Assembly: GCF_022758295.1 (NCBI RefSeq)
Contig: NZ_JALDWJ010000004.1
Location: 62,001 to 126,000 of the forward strand
Direction of reading: 5' to 3'
Origin: Lysobacter sp. CFH 32150
GTDB taxonomy: Bacteria > Pseudomonadota > Gammaproteobacteria > Xanthomonadales > Xanthomonadaceae
DNA length: 64,000 nt
The position numbers and the translations under genes were made by a program. A model generated the notes under the pieces. That model was not told the origin of the DNA. It saw only the letters and a program-made list of their open reading frames with translations, and made no database searches. Below are positions 34,833 through 43,661 of the stretch, one piece after another (position 1 is the first letter of the stretch; each line of letters starts with the position of its first letter).

Positions 34833-37334
34833 TCACGTCCCGCGCGGCTTGGCCCGGTGCGTGGCGGTGGCCGACCAGGGATCGTCCGGCCACGGATGCT
34901 TCGGGTAACGGCCCTTCATTTCCTTTTTCACTTCCGGATACGTCCGGTCCCAGAAGCCCTTCAGGTCCTGGGTGATCTGCAACGGCTTGCCGCCGGGCGA
35001 GAGCAGGTGCAGCGTGAGTGGGACGCGACCGTCGGCGATACGCGGCGTATCGGCGAGGCCGAACAGTTCCTGCAGCTTCACCGCCAGCACCGGCGCGGCG
35101 GCGCCGTCATGTGCATCGAAGGCGTATTCGATGCGGCGCTCCATGCCCGAGGGCACGACGATGCGGGTCGGCGCGAGTGCATCGAGTTGCTGTCGTGTCG
35201 ACCAGTCGAGTCGCGACTTCAGCGCGTCGGCAAATTCATTCTCGCCGAGCGCATCGAGCCGGGTCTTGCCGGCGAAGGCGGGCAGCAACCAGTCGTCGAG
35301 CGTGGCCAGCAAGGCGTCGTCCGACAAATCGGGCAGGGCGAGGTCCGGCAGCCACTGCTGCAACGAGCGCACGCGGGCGCGCCATTGCGACAGGGTTTCG
35401 CTCCACGGCAGCACGTCGAGTCCGAGTCCGCGTACCGCATCGGTCAGCGCCCGCGCCGCCTGCGCCGGATCGACGCGGCCGGCAGGTTTCGTCTCCAACA
35501 CGATGCCATCGAAACGACGTTCGCGTTGCGCCACCAGCGCGTGGCGCGTGGCGTCCCAGCGCACGGCGTCTTCCTCGACGAAGCGCTGCGGGAAATCGCG
35601 TTGCAGACGCGATTCGTCCAGCGGTGCGCCGCGCAACAGCAACGCATCCTTGGCTTCGAAACGCAACTCGCTCGCGACCAGCCACGGCTCGCCGTACAAC
35701 GCGCTGTCGTCGAACACGCGCAGCATGCGGCCGTTGGCGAGTTGGTAGCGGCGCGGGTCGCTGGCGTGCTGGTGTGCGATGCGATCCGGGAAAGCGTGCA
35801 GCAGGAGGTCGCCGAGCAGATGCGCGGGTGCCGATGCTGGCGGTGAGGCATCGAGCCGCAGTCGTCGGCGCCACTGTTTCGCGGCAGCATCGATCGCCGC
35901 CAATGCCGAACGACTCGCGTCCGTCGGCGATCGGCCATTGCGCCACGCGGCCAAGGCCTGCCAGCGTTCGGCCACGGCATCGCTGCGACTGCGTAACGGG
36001 TCGCGCGCTTCGAGCAACGCGGCGAGATCGCAAGCCAGCGCGCGCTCGCTGTCGTGATGCGGCGCCAGCAGCATCGCCGCCAGGCGCGGATGCGTGCCGA
36101 GCGCGAGCATGCGTCGGCCCAGTGGCGTGATGGCGTGCCTGGTGTCGAGCGCATCCAACCGCACCAGCAGATCGCGCGCCGCGGCCAACGCACCGGGCGG
36201 CGGCGCATCGACGAAGCGCAACGCTGCGCTGCCCCAGGCAGCGAGTTCCAGCGCGAGCCCAGCCAGTTCGACCTGCGCGATTTCGGCGCGACGTTGCGGC
36301 TCCAGCCGTTGCGATTGCGGCCACAGGCGATACGCCCAACCGTCGGCGACGCGACCGGCACGGCCGGCGCGCTGGTCGGCGGAGGCCTGCGAAATGTTCA
36401 CCACGTCGAGCCGGGCGAAACCGGAATTCGGGTCGTAACGCGGTTCGCGCGCGAGGCCGCTGTCGATCACCACGCGCACGCCGGGCAGGGTCACGCTGGA
36501 TTCGGCGACGTTGGTCGCCAGCACGATGCGGCGGCGGCCGTCTGGATCGGGTTGCAATACACGTGCCTGCTGTTCGACCGGCAACTCGCCGTGCAGGGTG
36601 AGCACGTCGACATCGGCTGCGACGGCATTCGCCAATACGGCTTCCACGCGCGCGATCTCGCGCTGCCCCGGCAGGAACACCAGCACGTCGCCTGGATGTG
36701 TTGCGAGCGCATGCTCGATCGCGCGCCGTGCCTGCGGCTCCAGCGCTTCATCGCGACGCGCGGGGAAGTGCGCGATCCCGACTGGATAACTGCGTCCCGC
36801 ACTCGATAGCCGCGGTGCATCGAGGAACCGCGCCAGCCGTTCGCCATCCAGCGTCGCCGACATCACCACGATGCGCAGGTCCTCGCGCAGACCCGCCTGC
36901 ACGTCGAGCGCGAGCGCGAGGCCGAGGTCGCCGGCGAGGTGGCGTTCGTGGAATTCATCGAACAGCAACGCGCCGACGTTTTCCAGCGACGGATCGTCCT
37001 GCAGCATGCGGGTGAGGATGCCTTCGGTGACCACTTCGATCCGCGTCCGTGCCGAGATCTTGTTGTCGAAGCGGATCCGGTAACCCACGGTGTCGCCGAC
37101 CTGCTCGCCGAGTTGCCGCGCCATGAAGCCGGCAGCGGCGCGCGCCGCGACGCGGCGTGGCTCCAGCATCACGATCTTCCTGCCGGCGAGCCAGTCGGCG
37201 CCAAGCAGGGCCAGCGGGACCTGCGTGGTCTTGCCAGCGCCCGGCGGCGCTTCCAGCACCAGCCGCGTGTGCGTCGCGAGCGTGGCGTGGAGTTGCGGCA
37301 GCAGCTCGTCGATGGGGAAGGCGGGGCGGTTCAC
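34833..37334 (-). CDS. hrpB: ATP-dependent helicase HrpB
   Basis: The frame starts with GTG at 37334, 7 bases after a TATCCT element, giving 833 residues. DExH signatures are 'LEAPPGAGKTTQVPLALL' (Walker A), 'LLFDEFHERHLAGDLGL', 'IVVMSATLDGERLARFL' and 'QASADQRAGRAGRVADG'. The C-terminal HrpB domain contains 'GRRMLALGTHPRLAAMLL' and 'ALYGEPWLVASELRFEAKDA'. It is a putative RNA helicase of the DEAH/RHA group found in many proteobacteria, with no clear phenotype known to me. It is divergent from tatD, and a REP pair lies between them. Confidence 0.93.
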   Translation of the reverse strand: MNRPAFPIDELLPQLHATLATHTRLVLEAPPGAGKTTQVPLALLGADWLAGRKIVMLEPRRVAARAAAGFMARQLGEQVGDTVGYRIRFDNKISARTRIEVVTEGILTRMLQDDPSLENVGALLFDEFHERHLAGDLGLALALDVQAGLREDLRIVVMSATLDGERLARFLDAPRLSSAGRSYPVGIAHFPARRDEALEPQARRAIEHALATHPGDVLVFLPGQREIARVEAVLANAVAADVDVLTLHGELPVEQQARVLQPDPDGRRRIVLATNVAESSVTLPGVRVVIDSGLAREPRYDPNSGFARLDVVNISQASADQRAGRAGRVADGWAYRLWPQSQRLEPQRRAEIAQVELAGLALELAAWGSAALRFVDAPPPGALAAARDLLVRLDALDTRHAITPLGRRMLALGTHPRLAAMLLAPHHDSERALACDLAALLEARDPLRSRSDAVAERWQALAAWRNGRSPTDASRSALAAIDAAAKQWRRRLRLDASPPASAPAHLLGDLLLHAFPDRIAHQHASDPRRYQLANGRMLRVFDDSALYGEPWLVASELRFEAKDALLLRGAPLDESRLQRDFPQRFVEEDAVRWDATRHALVAQRERRFDGIVLETKPAGRVDPAQAARALTDAVRGLGLDVLPWSETLSQWRARVRSLQQWLPDLALPDLSDDALLATLDDWLLPAFAGKTRLDALGENEFADALKSRLDWSTRQQLDALAPTRIVVPSGMERRIEYAFDAHDGAAAPVLAVKLQELFGLADTPRIADGRVPLTLHLLSPGGKPLQITQDLKGFWDRTYPEVKKEMKGRYPKHPWPDDPWSATATHRAKPRGT

Positions 37335-37365
37335 CCGCGCAAGGATACGTGTCCACGCCCGTCCT

Positions 37366-37428
37366 GTAGGAGCGGCTTATAGCCGCGAGCCTTTCTGCCA
37401 CAAGCTCGCGGCTATAAGCCGCTCCTAC
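37366..37428. repeat. Perfect inverted REP pair between hrpB and tatD
   Basis: The arms 37366-37390 and 37404-37428 are 25 bases long and perfectly complementary, extended to 26 by a T/A pair; the loop has 13 bases. They begin GTAGGAGCGGCTTATAGCCG, the same element as at 28699-28775. Confidence 0.92.
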
Positions 37429-37450
37429 AAAAGCGGCGAGAGGCGATTGC

Positions 37451-37462
37451 TAAACTGCACGC
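37451..37462 (+). promoter_or_regulatory. Leaderless-type -10 element of tatD
   Basis: TAAACT (37451-37456) precedes the tatD ATG at 37463 by 6 bases, with no ribosome binding sequence. Confidence 0.5.
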
Positions 37463-38260
37463 ATGCAACTGCTCGACATTGGCGCCAACCTAACCCACGA
37501 CAGCTTCGACCACGATCGCGACGCGGTGCTGCAGCGCGCGCGCGATGCGGGCGTGGCGCAACTGATCGTCACCGGCGCCAGTCGCGAGCATTCGCCCAAG
37601 GCGCTCAAGCTCGCACAGCAGCATCCTGGTGAATTATTCGCCACCGCCGGCGTGCACCCGCACCACGCCAACGAGTACACCGCGGAATGCGATGCCGAGA
37701 TCCGTGCGCTGCACGCGCATGCGGAAGTGGTCGCGGTCGGCGAATGCGGGCTGGATTATTTCCGCGATTTTTCGCCGCGGCCGGCGCAGCGGCGCGCGTT
37801 TGAGTTGCAGCTGCAGATCGGCGTCGACACCGGCAAGCCTCTGTTCCTGCACCAGCGGGATGCGCATGCCGATTTCATGGCGATGATGCACAACTTCGAA
37901 GGCCGTCTCGGGCCGGCCGTGGTGCACTGCTTCACCGGCACGCGCGAGGAACTGTTCGATTACCTCGACCAGGACTGGCACATCGGCATCACCGGCTGGC
38001 TCTGCGACGAACGCCGCGGCCAGCACCTACGCGAACTGGTCAAGCACATCCCCGCCAACCGGCTGATGCTCGAAACCGACGCGCCTTACCTGTTGCCGCG
38101 CACGGTCAAGCCCGCACCTTCGCACCGCCGCAACGAGCCGATGTACCTCGCCCATATCGTCGAGGAGCTGGCGCGCGATCGGGGCGAGGACGTTGCCGTC
38201 ACCGCGGCCAACACCACGGCGACCGCGCGCGCGTTCTTTCGCCTGCCGGCCTTGCAGTAG
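37463..38260 (+). CDS. tatD: TatD-family metal-dependent DNase
   Basis: The 265-residue protein has TatD features: 'LLDIGANLTHDSFDHDRDAV' (the metal-binding HxH of many relatives is replaced by NLT as in true TatD), 'GVHPHHANEY', 'AVGECGLDYFRDFSPRPAQR', 'VVHCFTGTREEL' and 'RLMLETDAPYLLPRTVKP'. It acts as a 3'-5' exonuclease on DNA and RNA in E. coli, in oxidative damage repair. Its ATG follows a leaderless-type promoter. The gene converges on the kinase gene with 6 bases between stops. Confidence 0.92.
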   Translation: MQLLDIGANLTHDSFDHDRDAVLQRARDAGVAQLIVTGASREHSPKALKLAQQHPGELFATAGVHPHHANEYTAECDAEIRALHAHAEVVAVGECGLDYFRDFSPRPAQRRAFELQLQIGVDTGKPLFLHQRDAHADFMAMMHNFEGRLGPAVVHCFTGTREELFDYLDQDWHIGITGWLCDERRGQHLRELVKHIPANRLMLETDAPYLLPRTVKPAPSHRRNEPMYLAHIVEELARDRGEDVAVTAANTTATARAFFRLPALQ

Positions 38261-38266
38261 CAGGCG

Positions 38267-41080
38267 TCAGCGTGACGCGATGGGCCTGGCGATGGCGCGT
38301 TCGAGCAGCATGCGCGTGCGGCCGGGAACGTTGGGTTGCAGCAGGGCGGTGGCGACTTGCCCACGCAGGGCGCCGCAGTCCTTGGCGCTGCGCTTGCAGG
38401 CGACCTCCGCCAGCACGGCCAGGCCCTGCGAGTAACAACGATGGCTGCGACCCAAGCTGGCCTCGATCTCGGCCAGCGCGGCGCGCGCTTCGCTTTCGGC
38501 GCGCGCGCCTTGCCCCATGTCCTGCAAGACCAGGCTGCGGTTGCTGCGCATCGCGCATTGGCTGCTGGCGCTGTTGTCCTGGCCCGCATACATGGCCAGC
38601 GCTTCGTCGTAGTGCTTCAGCGCTTCGCGATACGCGCCGGTTTCCCGTTGCAGCTGGCCGAGCCTGCCCAGCGCGGAGGCGGTGTTCGACGACGCGCCGA
38701 ACAGGTCGCGATACGTCGCCAGCGATTGTTGCGTCAGGCGTAATGCCTCGTCGCGCAGGCCCAGCTCGGCCAATGCTTTGGTGTAGTTGCCCAGGCTGAT
38801 CACGGTCGACGTGCCGCGCGGTCCGTACAGCGCCAGGTAGAGGGCGTGGGCGCGGCGATGGGCTTCGCGCGCCTCGGCATAGCGGCCTTCGTTGAAATGC
38901 AGAGTGCCGAGATGGCCCAGGCCCAGCGCGACCCGGCCATCGCGCGGGCCGAACACCGCCTGCGCCTGCGCCAGGTATTCCTGGAGCAGCGTGAGCGCAC
39001 GGGTGTTCTGGTCGGCGTTGGCATTGGCCTGGGCGAGGTACAGCAAGGTCTGCAGGGTTACGCCGTTGGCAACCGGATAGATGCGCTGCTGCAGGGAATG
39101 GGCGCGCTCGAGCATCGCAATGCCGCGCTGCAGGTCGCCGTTGCGCTCGTAGGCGTGTCCGAGCAATGCGTAGGCGTGGATGGTGTCGGCATGGGCCTCG
39201 CCGTGACGCCGGCGTCGCAGCGCCAGCGCATGCTGCAGCGGTTCGATCGAGGCGGCGTAATGTTTCTCGCGCATTTCCACCTCGCCGCGCATCAACCAGA
39301 CTTCATCGCAGTGCTCCAACTGCAACGCGGGTTGGCGGCAAAGGGCCTCGGCTTCCGTGAGGTGCGCGCTGGCTTCCTCGTAACGGTCCTGCTCGGCAAG
39401 CCGGCCGGCTAGTTCCGTCAGCACGCCGGTCAATTCCGGCGATGCCGGGCGGTGCCGCCGCAGCAGGATGACGGCTTCCGTCAGCAGTGCTTCTGTCCGC
39501 TTCGGGTCGGGTGGCGTGAGTTGGTGCGACACCGCACCCAATGCAGCCAGCAGTTCCCCGACTTCGCCGCTGTCGCTGCCGAAGAGGCGGCGGCGTGCTT
39601 GCAGCGCCGCGACATACAGCTGCGCGGCCTGATCGTAGTTGCCGATGCGCTCGGCGACCTTGCCCAGGTTGAGTTCGACGCTGGCCAGCAGCGCCGGTTG
39701 CCTGGCCAATTCGGTCTGCGCGCGGTTGGCGGCGGCGGCGATGATTTTTCGTCGATCGAGTTCGCGCGCGTCCTCGGTGGCCGGTGCCAACACTTCCAGC
39801 ACGCTGTTCAAGTAGCCGAGCTGCGCCTGCGATTGTTCCGCCGCCAGTGTCGCGCGCGCCGCTTCGGTGCGGGCGATACCGGCCTGCCACAGGATGCCGC
39901 CGAGGCCCGCCAACAGGACCAGCACCAGCGCCGCGCAGGCCGCCATCGCCCATCGGTTGCGGGCGATGAACTTGGTGGCCTGATAACGCCAGCTTGGCGG
40001 TTGCGCGCGTACAGGGCGCGCGTCGAGCCAGCGCCTGAGATCGTCGGCCAAGGCTTCGACGCTGGCGTAGCGCGCTTCGGGCGCGGTGGCCAACGCCTTC
40101 ATCACGATGACGTCGAGGTCGCCGCGCAACACGCGCGCGCGTTGCTGTCGCTCCGCTTCCGGCACCGCGGTGTTGCGCTGCAGCGCGCGCGAAGGCGGCA
40201 GTTCCGGCCCTGCACCATGGTCTGCGCCAGGTGCGCGCGAGCCCGTGCCGGCCAACACGCGATACAGCAATGCACCGATGCCGTACACATCCATCGTGGT
40301 CGCCGCGGGCGCACCCACGAACTGTTCCGGCGCCGCATATTCGGGCGTCAACGCACGCAATGCCGTGACCGTGTGTTGGTGGTCGACATCGTCGACCAGC
40401 CGCGCGATGCCGAAATCGAGCAGGTGCACGTGGCCGTCGTCGTCCACCAGGACGTTGCCGGGCTTGATGTCGCGGTGGATGACCAGGCTGCGGTGCGCGC
40501 TGGCGACGGCCTCGCACACCAGCAGCAGCAGTCGCACGCGCGCCGCCGTGTCCAGTTCGCGCGCGTCGCACCAGGTGTCGATGCGATCACCTTCGACCCG
40601 GGCCATCGCCAGCCAGGGCGTGCCGTCGGCCGCGACGCCGGCGTCGTACAGCGATGCGATGCAGGGATGGCGCAACCGCAGCAGCGCTTGTTGCTCCTGC
40701 AGGAAGCGTTCGCGGCCTTGTCCGGCCAAAGCGCCCAGCGTCAGGACTTTGACGGCGGCGACTTGTCCCGTCGCGCCTTCGTCGGCGACGGCGCCGTACA
40801 CCACGGACATGCCGCCACGGCCGATTTCCTCGAGCAACCGCCAGCGACCGAGGCGCCGTCCGACCAGCGCATCGCGCACCAGGGCGATGCGCACCGTCGG
40901 CAACGGCGATTCGAGCACGCCATCGCCGGTGGTATGCGCCGCCAACAACTGCTCCACGCGGCGGCGCAGTTGCGGCGTCAACGCGACCAGCCGGGCGGTG
41001 CGCTCTGCATCCGGCAAATCGAGGAGCTGATCGAAGATCTGGTCTGCGGCCTGCCAGGCCGCAAGCTCGGCCGCATCCAT
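38267..41080 (-). CDS. Serine/threonine protein kinase with TPR region
   Basis: This is a 937-residue protein. The kinase domain (about 78-350) has a glycine loop 'GRGGMSVVYG' (87-96), Lys111, the catalytic loop 'HRDIKPGNVLVDDD' (202-), 'DFGIARL' (222-) and 'TPEYAAPEQF'. A membrane segment follows near 375-395 ('MAACAALVLVLLAGLGGILW'), then a long tetratricopeptide region to the C-terminus, which should face the periplasm. Such kinases are usually encoded directly after an ECF sigma gene of the TIGR02999 group, as here (3 bases between the genes). It probably acts in a signal chain with that sigma factor; the target is unknown. Confidence 0.92.
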   Translation of the reverse strand: MDAAELAAWQAADQIFDQLLDLPDAERTARLVALTPQLRRRVEQLLAAHTTGDGVLESPLPTVRIALVRDALVGRRLGRWRLLEEIGRGGMSVVYGAVADEGATGQVAAVKVLTLGALAGQGRERFLQEQQALLRLRHPCIASLYDAGVAADGTPWLAMARVEGDRIDTWCDARELDTAARVRLLLLVCEAVASAHRSLVIHRDIKPGNVLVDDDGHVHLLDFGIARLVDDVDHQHTVTALRALTPEYAAPEQFVGAPAATTMDVYGIGALLYRVLAGTGSRAPGADHGAGPELPPSRALQRNTAVPEAERQQRARVLRGDLDVIVMKALATAPEARYASVEALADDLRRWLDARPVRAQPPSWRYQATKFIARNRWAMAACAALVLVLLAGLGGILWQAGIARTEAARATLAAEQSQAQLGYLNSVLEVLAPATEDARELDRRKIIAAAANRAQTELARQPALLASVELNLGKVAERIGNYDQAAQLYVAALQARRRLFGSDSGEVGELLAALGAVSHQLTPPDPKRTEALLTEAVILLRRHRPASPELTGVLTELAGRLAEQDRYEEASAHLTEAEALCRQPALQLEHCDEVWLMRGEVEMREKHYAASIEPLQHALALRRRRHGEAHADTIHAYALLGHAYERNGDLQRGIAMLERAHSLQQRIYPVANGVTLQTLLYLAQANANADQNTRALTLLQEYLAQAQAVFGPRDGRVALGLGHLGTLHFNEGRYAEAREAHRRAHALYLALYGPRGTSTVISLGNYTKALAELGLRDEALRLTQQSLATYRDLFGASSNTASALGRLGQLQRETGAYREALKHYDEALAMYAGQDNSASSQCAMRSNRSLVLQDMGQGARAESEARAALAEIEASLGRSHRCYSQGLAVLAEVACKRSAKDCGALRGQVATALLQPNVPGRTRMLLERAIARPIASR

Positions 41081-41083
41081 GGC

Positions 41084-41638
41084 TCAGGCCTCGGCCAGTT
41101 GCGCGTACAGGAACGCGCGGGCCCGCGTCCACTCGCGCCGGACCGTGCGTTCGGAGCATTGCAGCAACTCGCCGAGCTCGACGAAGTCGAGGCCGGCGAA
41201 GTAATGCAACTCCACCACTTCGCGCTGGCGTGGGTTGATCAGATCCAGCGCATCCAGGCCTTCATGCAGCGCCAGGACTTCAGTGCTTTCGGTGTCGGCC
41301 ACCAGGCGCTCGCTCAGGGTGATGTGGGCAACGCCGCCGCCGCGCTTGTCGGCGTTATGCCGCCGCGCCTGGTCGACCACGATCCAGCGCATGGCCTTCG
41401 CCGCGGCGGCAAAGAAATGCCTACGGCTCGTCAACGACAGCGGCTGTGACGTGATCAGCCGCAGATACAACTCGTGCACCAGCACGGTGGGCGAGAACGT
41501 CGATTCGTGGCCACGCAACTTCGATGCCGCCAGCTTGCGCAGTTCCGGATACAACTGTTCGAACACTGCAGACAACTGCTCCGGCTTGCCGGTCTCCGCC
41601 TGCAGCAGCAGCCTGGTGATCTCCCCGTCGCTCGCCAT
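41084..41638 (-). CDS. ECF sigma factor of the TIGR02999 type
   Basis: The 184-residue protein shows 'AVFEQLYPELRKLAASKLRG', 'TFSPTVLVHELYLRL', 'SRRHFFAAAAKAMRWIVVD' and a region 4 'DLINPRQREVVELHYFAGLD' / 'LLQCSERTVRREWTRARAFL'. This is the group typically found with Ser/Thr kinase-TPR proteins. No anti-sigma gene is present; the kinase 3 bases downstream is the likely controller. Region 2 recognises the -10 and region 4 the -35 of its unknown target promoters. Confidence 0.93.
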   Translation of the reverse strand: MASDGEITRLLLQAETGKPEQLSAVFEQLYPELRKLAASKLRGHESTFSPTVLVHELYLRLITSQPLSLTSRRHFFAAAAKAMRWIVVDQARRHNADKRGGGVAHITLSERLVADTESTEVLALHEGLDALDLINPRQREVVELHYFAGLDFVELGELLQCSERTVRREWTRARAFLYAQLAEA

Positions 41639-41776
41639 CGCTCCCCCGCCCCTGGGCGTCCCGCCCGTGCATCCATGCTAGCCCAAGCGGGGAGCGCCGC
41701 AAGCGCGTGAACGTGAACGCGAGGGTGATGCCGGCCCCACGGCGATGGCGCCCTGCGTGAATGAATGAAATGAATG

Positions 41777-41806
41777 AAAACGGCCCGCACAGGCGGGCCG
41801 TTTTTG
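41777..41806. terminator. Bidirectional terminator after the DUF2167 gene
   Basis: A 12-bp stem AAAACGGCCCGC/GCGGGCCGTTTT with an ACAG loop has A4 on one side and T5 on the other. It follows the minus-strand DUF2167 gene by 20 bases. Confidence 0.88.
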
Positions 41807-41825
41807 TCGTGCCTTTGGTGAGCAC

Positions 41826-42731
41826 TCAGCTAACCGTCTTGCTGCGGTCCTTGTTGCCGGTGAAGAAGCCGAAGATCTTCTTGGCGAACGCGGCGATGAC
41901 CAGCACGATCGGGATCAGCAGTTTCTTCAGGCCGAGCAACAGCAGGCCCAGCTTGCCGAACAGGCCGGCCTTGGCGGCGATGCCGCCGCCGATCAGCGCG
42001 GCCAAGCCGTAAGCGGCGACCTTGTCGGTCTTGGCATCGTAGTCGGCGTAACGCGAGCCGCTGTCGAACTCGACCATGGGCAACAGGTTCTGCATGCCCG
42101 CCTGCACGTCGCCGAGTTCGCCCATGCCGGCGATGGCGCTGAGGCTGAGATAGCCTTTGCGGCCAAGCACGCGGATGTCGTAGTTCAGCGTGCGTCCTTC
42201 GCTGCCCTCGAACTGAAGTTCCTTCGCCCAGTACAGCTTCTTGCTGGCCGCGTCGTAGCGTGGCGGCGCGGCCCAGCCTAGTAACTCCACGGTGCCGTAA
42301 CCGGCTTCCTTGCGCGCCGCGTTCTCGTCCTTGGTTTCGCCCTGCATGTCCTTGAGCAGATCGTCGTAATCGATCTTGGCAGCGTCCTCGTCGGACACGT
42401 AGCCTTCGTCGGAATAGGTGACCACGACCGCCCACGAATTGTCGGCGAGCACGCCGCGGCCGCGCGGCACCACCATGCCGAGCACGCTGTCGTCCGGCGG
42501 ATTGCCCCACAGTTGTTCAAGTACTTTGCGTGCATCGGCCGCTTCCAGGTAACGGAAGTCTTCGCCAAGCTTGAAGCGCGCCTGCGCACCCGGCACCGCG
42601 ATTTCGCCATCGCGCCAGTTCAGCGATGCGACCAATGCCCGCGCCTGCTTTTCGCCTTCGCTTTCGGCTTCCTGCGCGTACGCGCCACCCGCCACGGCCA
42701 GCAGGCCGAGCAATATCCATTTCAACGACAT
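41826..42731 (-). CDS. DUF2167 membrane protein
   Basis: The start at 42731 (MSLKWILLGLLAVAGGAYA) opens a signal peptide; a longer frame to 42803 has no support. The 301-residue protein contains the DUF2167 blocks 'LNWRDGEIAVPGAQARFKLG', 'GMVVPRGRGVLADNSWAVVV' and 'DEGYVSDEDAAKIDYDDLL', then 'YWAKELQFEGSEGRTLNYDI', and C-terminal hydrophobic segments (about 238-295). The function of this family is unknown. It is likely an inner-membrane protein with a large periplasmic part. It is monocistronic, with a clear terminator. Confidence 0.85.
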   Translation of the reverse strand: MSLKWILLGLLAVAGGAYAQEAESEGEKQARALVASLNWRDGEIAVPGAQARFKLGEDFRYLEAADARKVLEQLWGNPPDDSVLGMVVPRGRGVLADNSWAVVVTYSDEGYVSDEDAAKIDYDDLLKDMQGETKDENAARKEAGYGTVELLGWAAPPRYDAASKKLYWAKELQFEGSEGRTLNYDIRVLGRKGYLSLSAIAGMGELGDVQAGMQNLLPMVEFDSGSRYADYDAKTDKVAAYGLAALIGGGIAAKAGLFGKLGLLLLGLKKLLIPIVLVIAAFAKKIFGFFTGNKDRSKTVS

Positions 42732-42851
42732 TGGTTTGATCCCCGAAGCGGGCGTCCCCACGCCCTCGCCGCAAGTCTCGCGTGCGGATGGTGAAAAGCG
42801 CAAGTCCGTCGCACTTTTGCAGCAGCCGCTATTGCCTCGCTGTGTCCTCGA

Positions 42852-43661
42852 TCAGGAGCGCAACCCCACACCGCGCTTGAGCAACCACAACCCCACCGCC
42901 GCCAGCACCGCGACGAAGCCCAGCATCAACGCATACGCCAGCCACAGCGGCACGTCGCTCACGCCGAGCAGGCCGTAGCGGAACGCGTTGACCATGTAGA
43001 AGATCGGGTTGAGGTGGGTCGCGGCTTCGGCCCAGTCCGGCAGCAGCTTGACCGAATAGAACACGCCGCCGAGGTAGGTCAGCGGGGTGAGGATGAAGGT
43101 CGGGACGATGGCGATGTCGTCGAACTTCTTCGCATAGACGGCGTTGACGAAGCCGGCCAGCGAGAAGATCGTCGCGCCGAGCAGCACCGTGGTGAACGTC
43201 ACGAACGGATGCGGCAGCCGCACCTTGGTGAACAGCATCGCGATCAGCAGCACGATCGCGCCGACCATCAACCCGCGTAGCACGGCACCGGCGACGTAAC
43301 CGCCGAGGATCACCCAGTTCGGCATCGGGCTGACCAGCAGTTCCTCGACGTGGCGGCCGAACTTGGCGCCGAAGAACGAGGAGCTGATATTGCCGTAGCT
43401 GTTCTGGATCACGCTCATCATCACCAGGCCGGGGACGATGAAATCCATGTACTTGATGCCATCCATCTCGCCGACGCGCGAACCGATCAGGCCGCCGAAG
43501 ATCAGGAAGTACAGCGTCATCGTGATCGCCGGCGGCACCAGGGTCTGGCCCCAGATGCGCAGGATGCGGTTGACCTCGCGACGGACGATGGTCGTCAGCG
43601 CGACCCAGTTGCGTTGCGGGATGGTGAGTTCGCTGCCTTTGGATGGTGTGCTCACGCTCAT
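42852..43661 (-). CDS. ABC-2 type export permease
   Basis: The 269-residue protein has six membrane segments and the ABC-2 block 'YVAGAVLRGLMVGAIVLLIA' with 'FILTPLTYLGGVFYSVKLLP' (the common 'PLTYLGGVFY' motif). It follows the ATPase gene with an ATGA overlap. The pair resembles YadG/YadH of E. coli and NodJ-type exporters, for which the substrate is often a drug, glycan or lipid. Nothing in the window indicates the substrate. Confidence 0.9.
   Translation of the reverse strand: MSVSTPSKGSELTIPQRNWVALTTIVRREVNRILRIWGQTLVPPAITMTLYFLIFGGLIGSRVGEMDGIKYMDFIVPGLVMMSVIQNSYGNISSSFFGAKFGRHVEELLVSPMPNWVILGGYVAGAVLRGLMVGAIVLLIAMLFTKVRLPHPFVTFTTVLLGATIFSLAGFVNAVYAKKFDDIAIVPTFILTPLTYLGGVFYSVKLLPDWAEAATHLNPIFYMVNAFRYGLLGVSDVPLWLAYALMLGFVAVLAAVGLWLLKRGVGLRS

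Noticed and set aside
39452-41449. 665-codon plus-strand frame opposite the kinase and sigma genes
   Set aside because: It spans two well-defined minus-strand genes and has the composition of an antisense shadow.
41755-41781. ATGA tetranucleotide repeats as a phase-variable tract
   Set aside because: Only a few imperfect copies are present, outside any gene or promoter, and next to a terminator.
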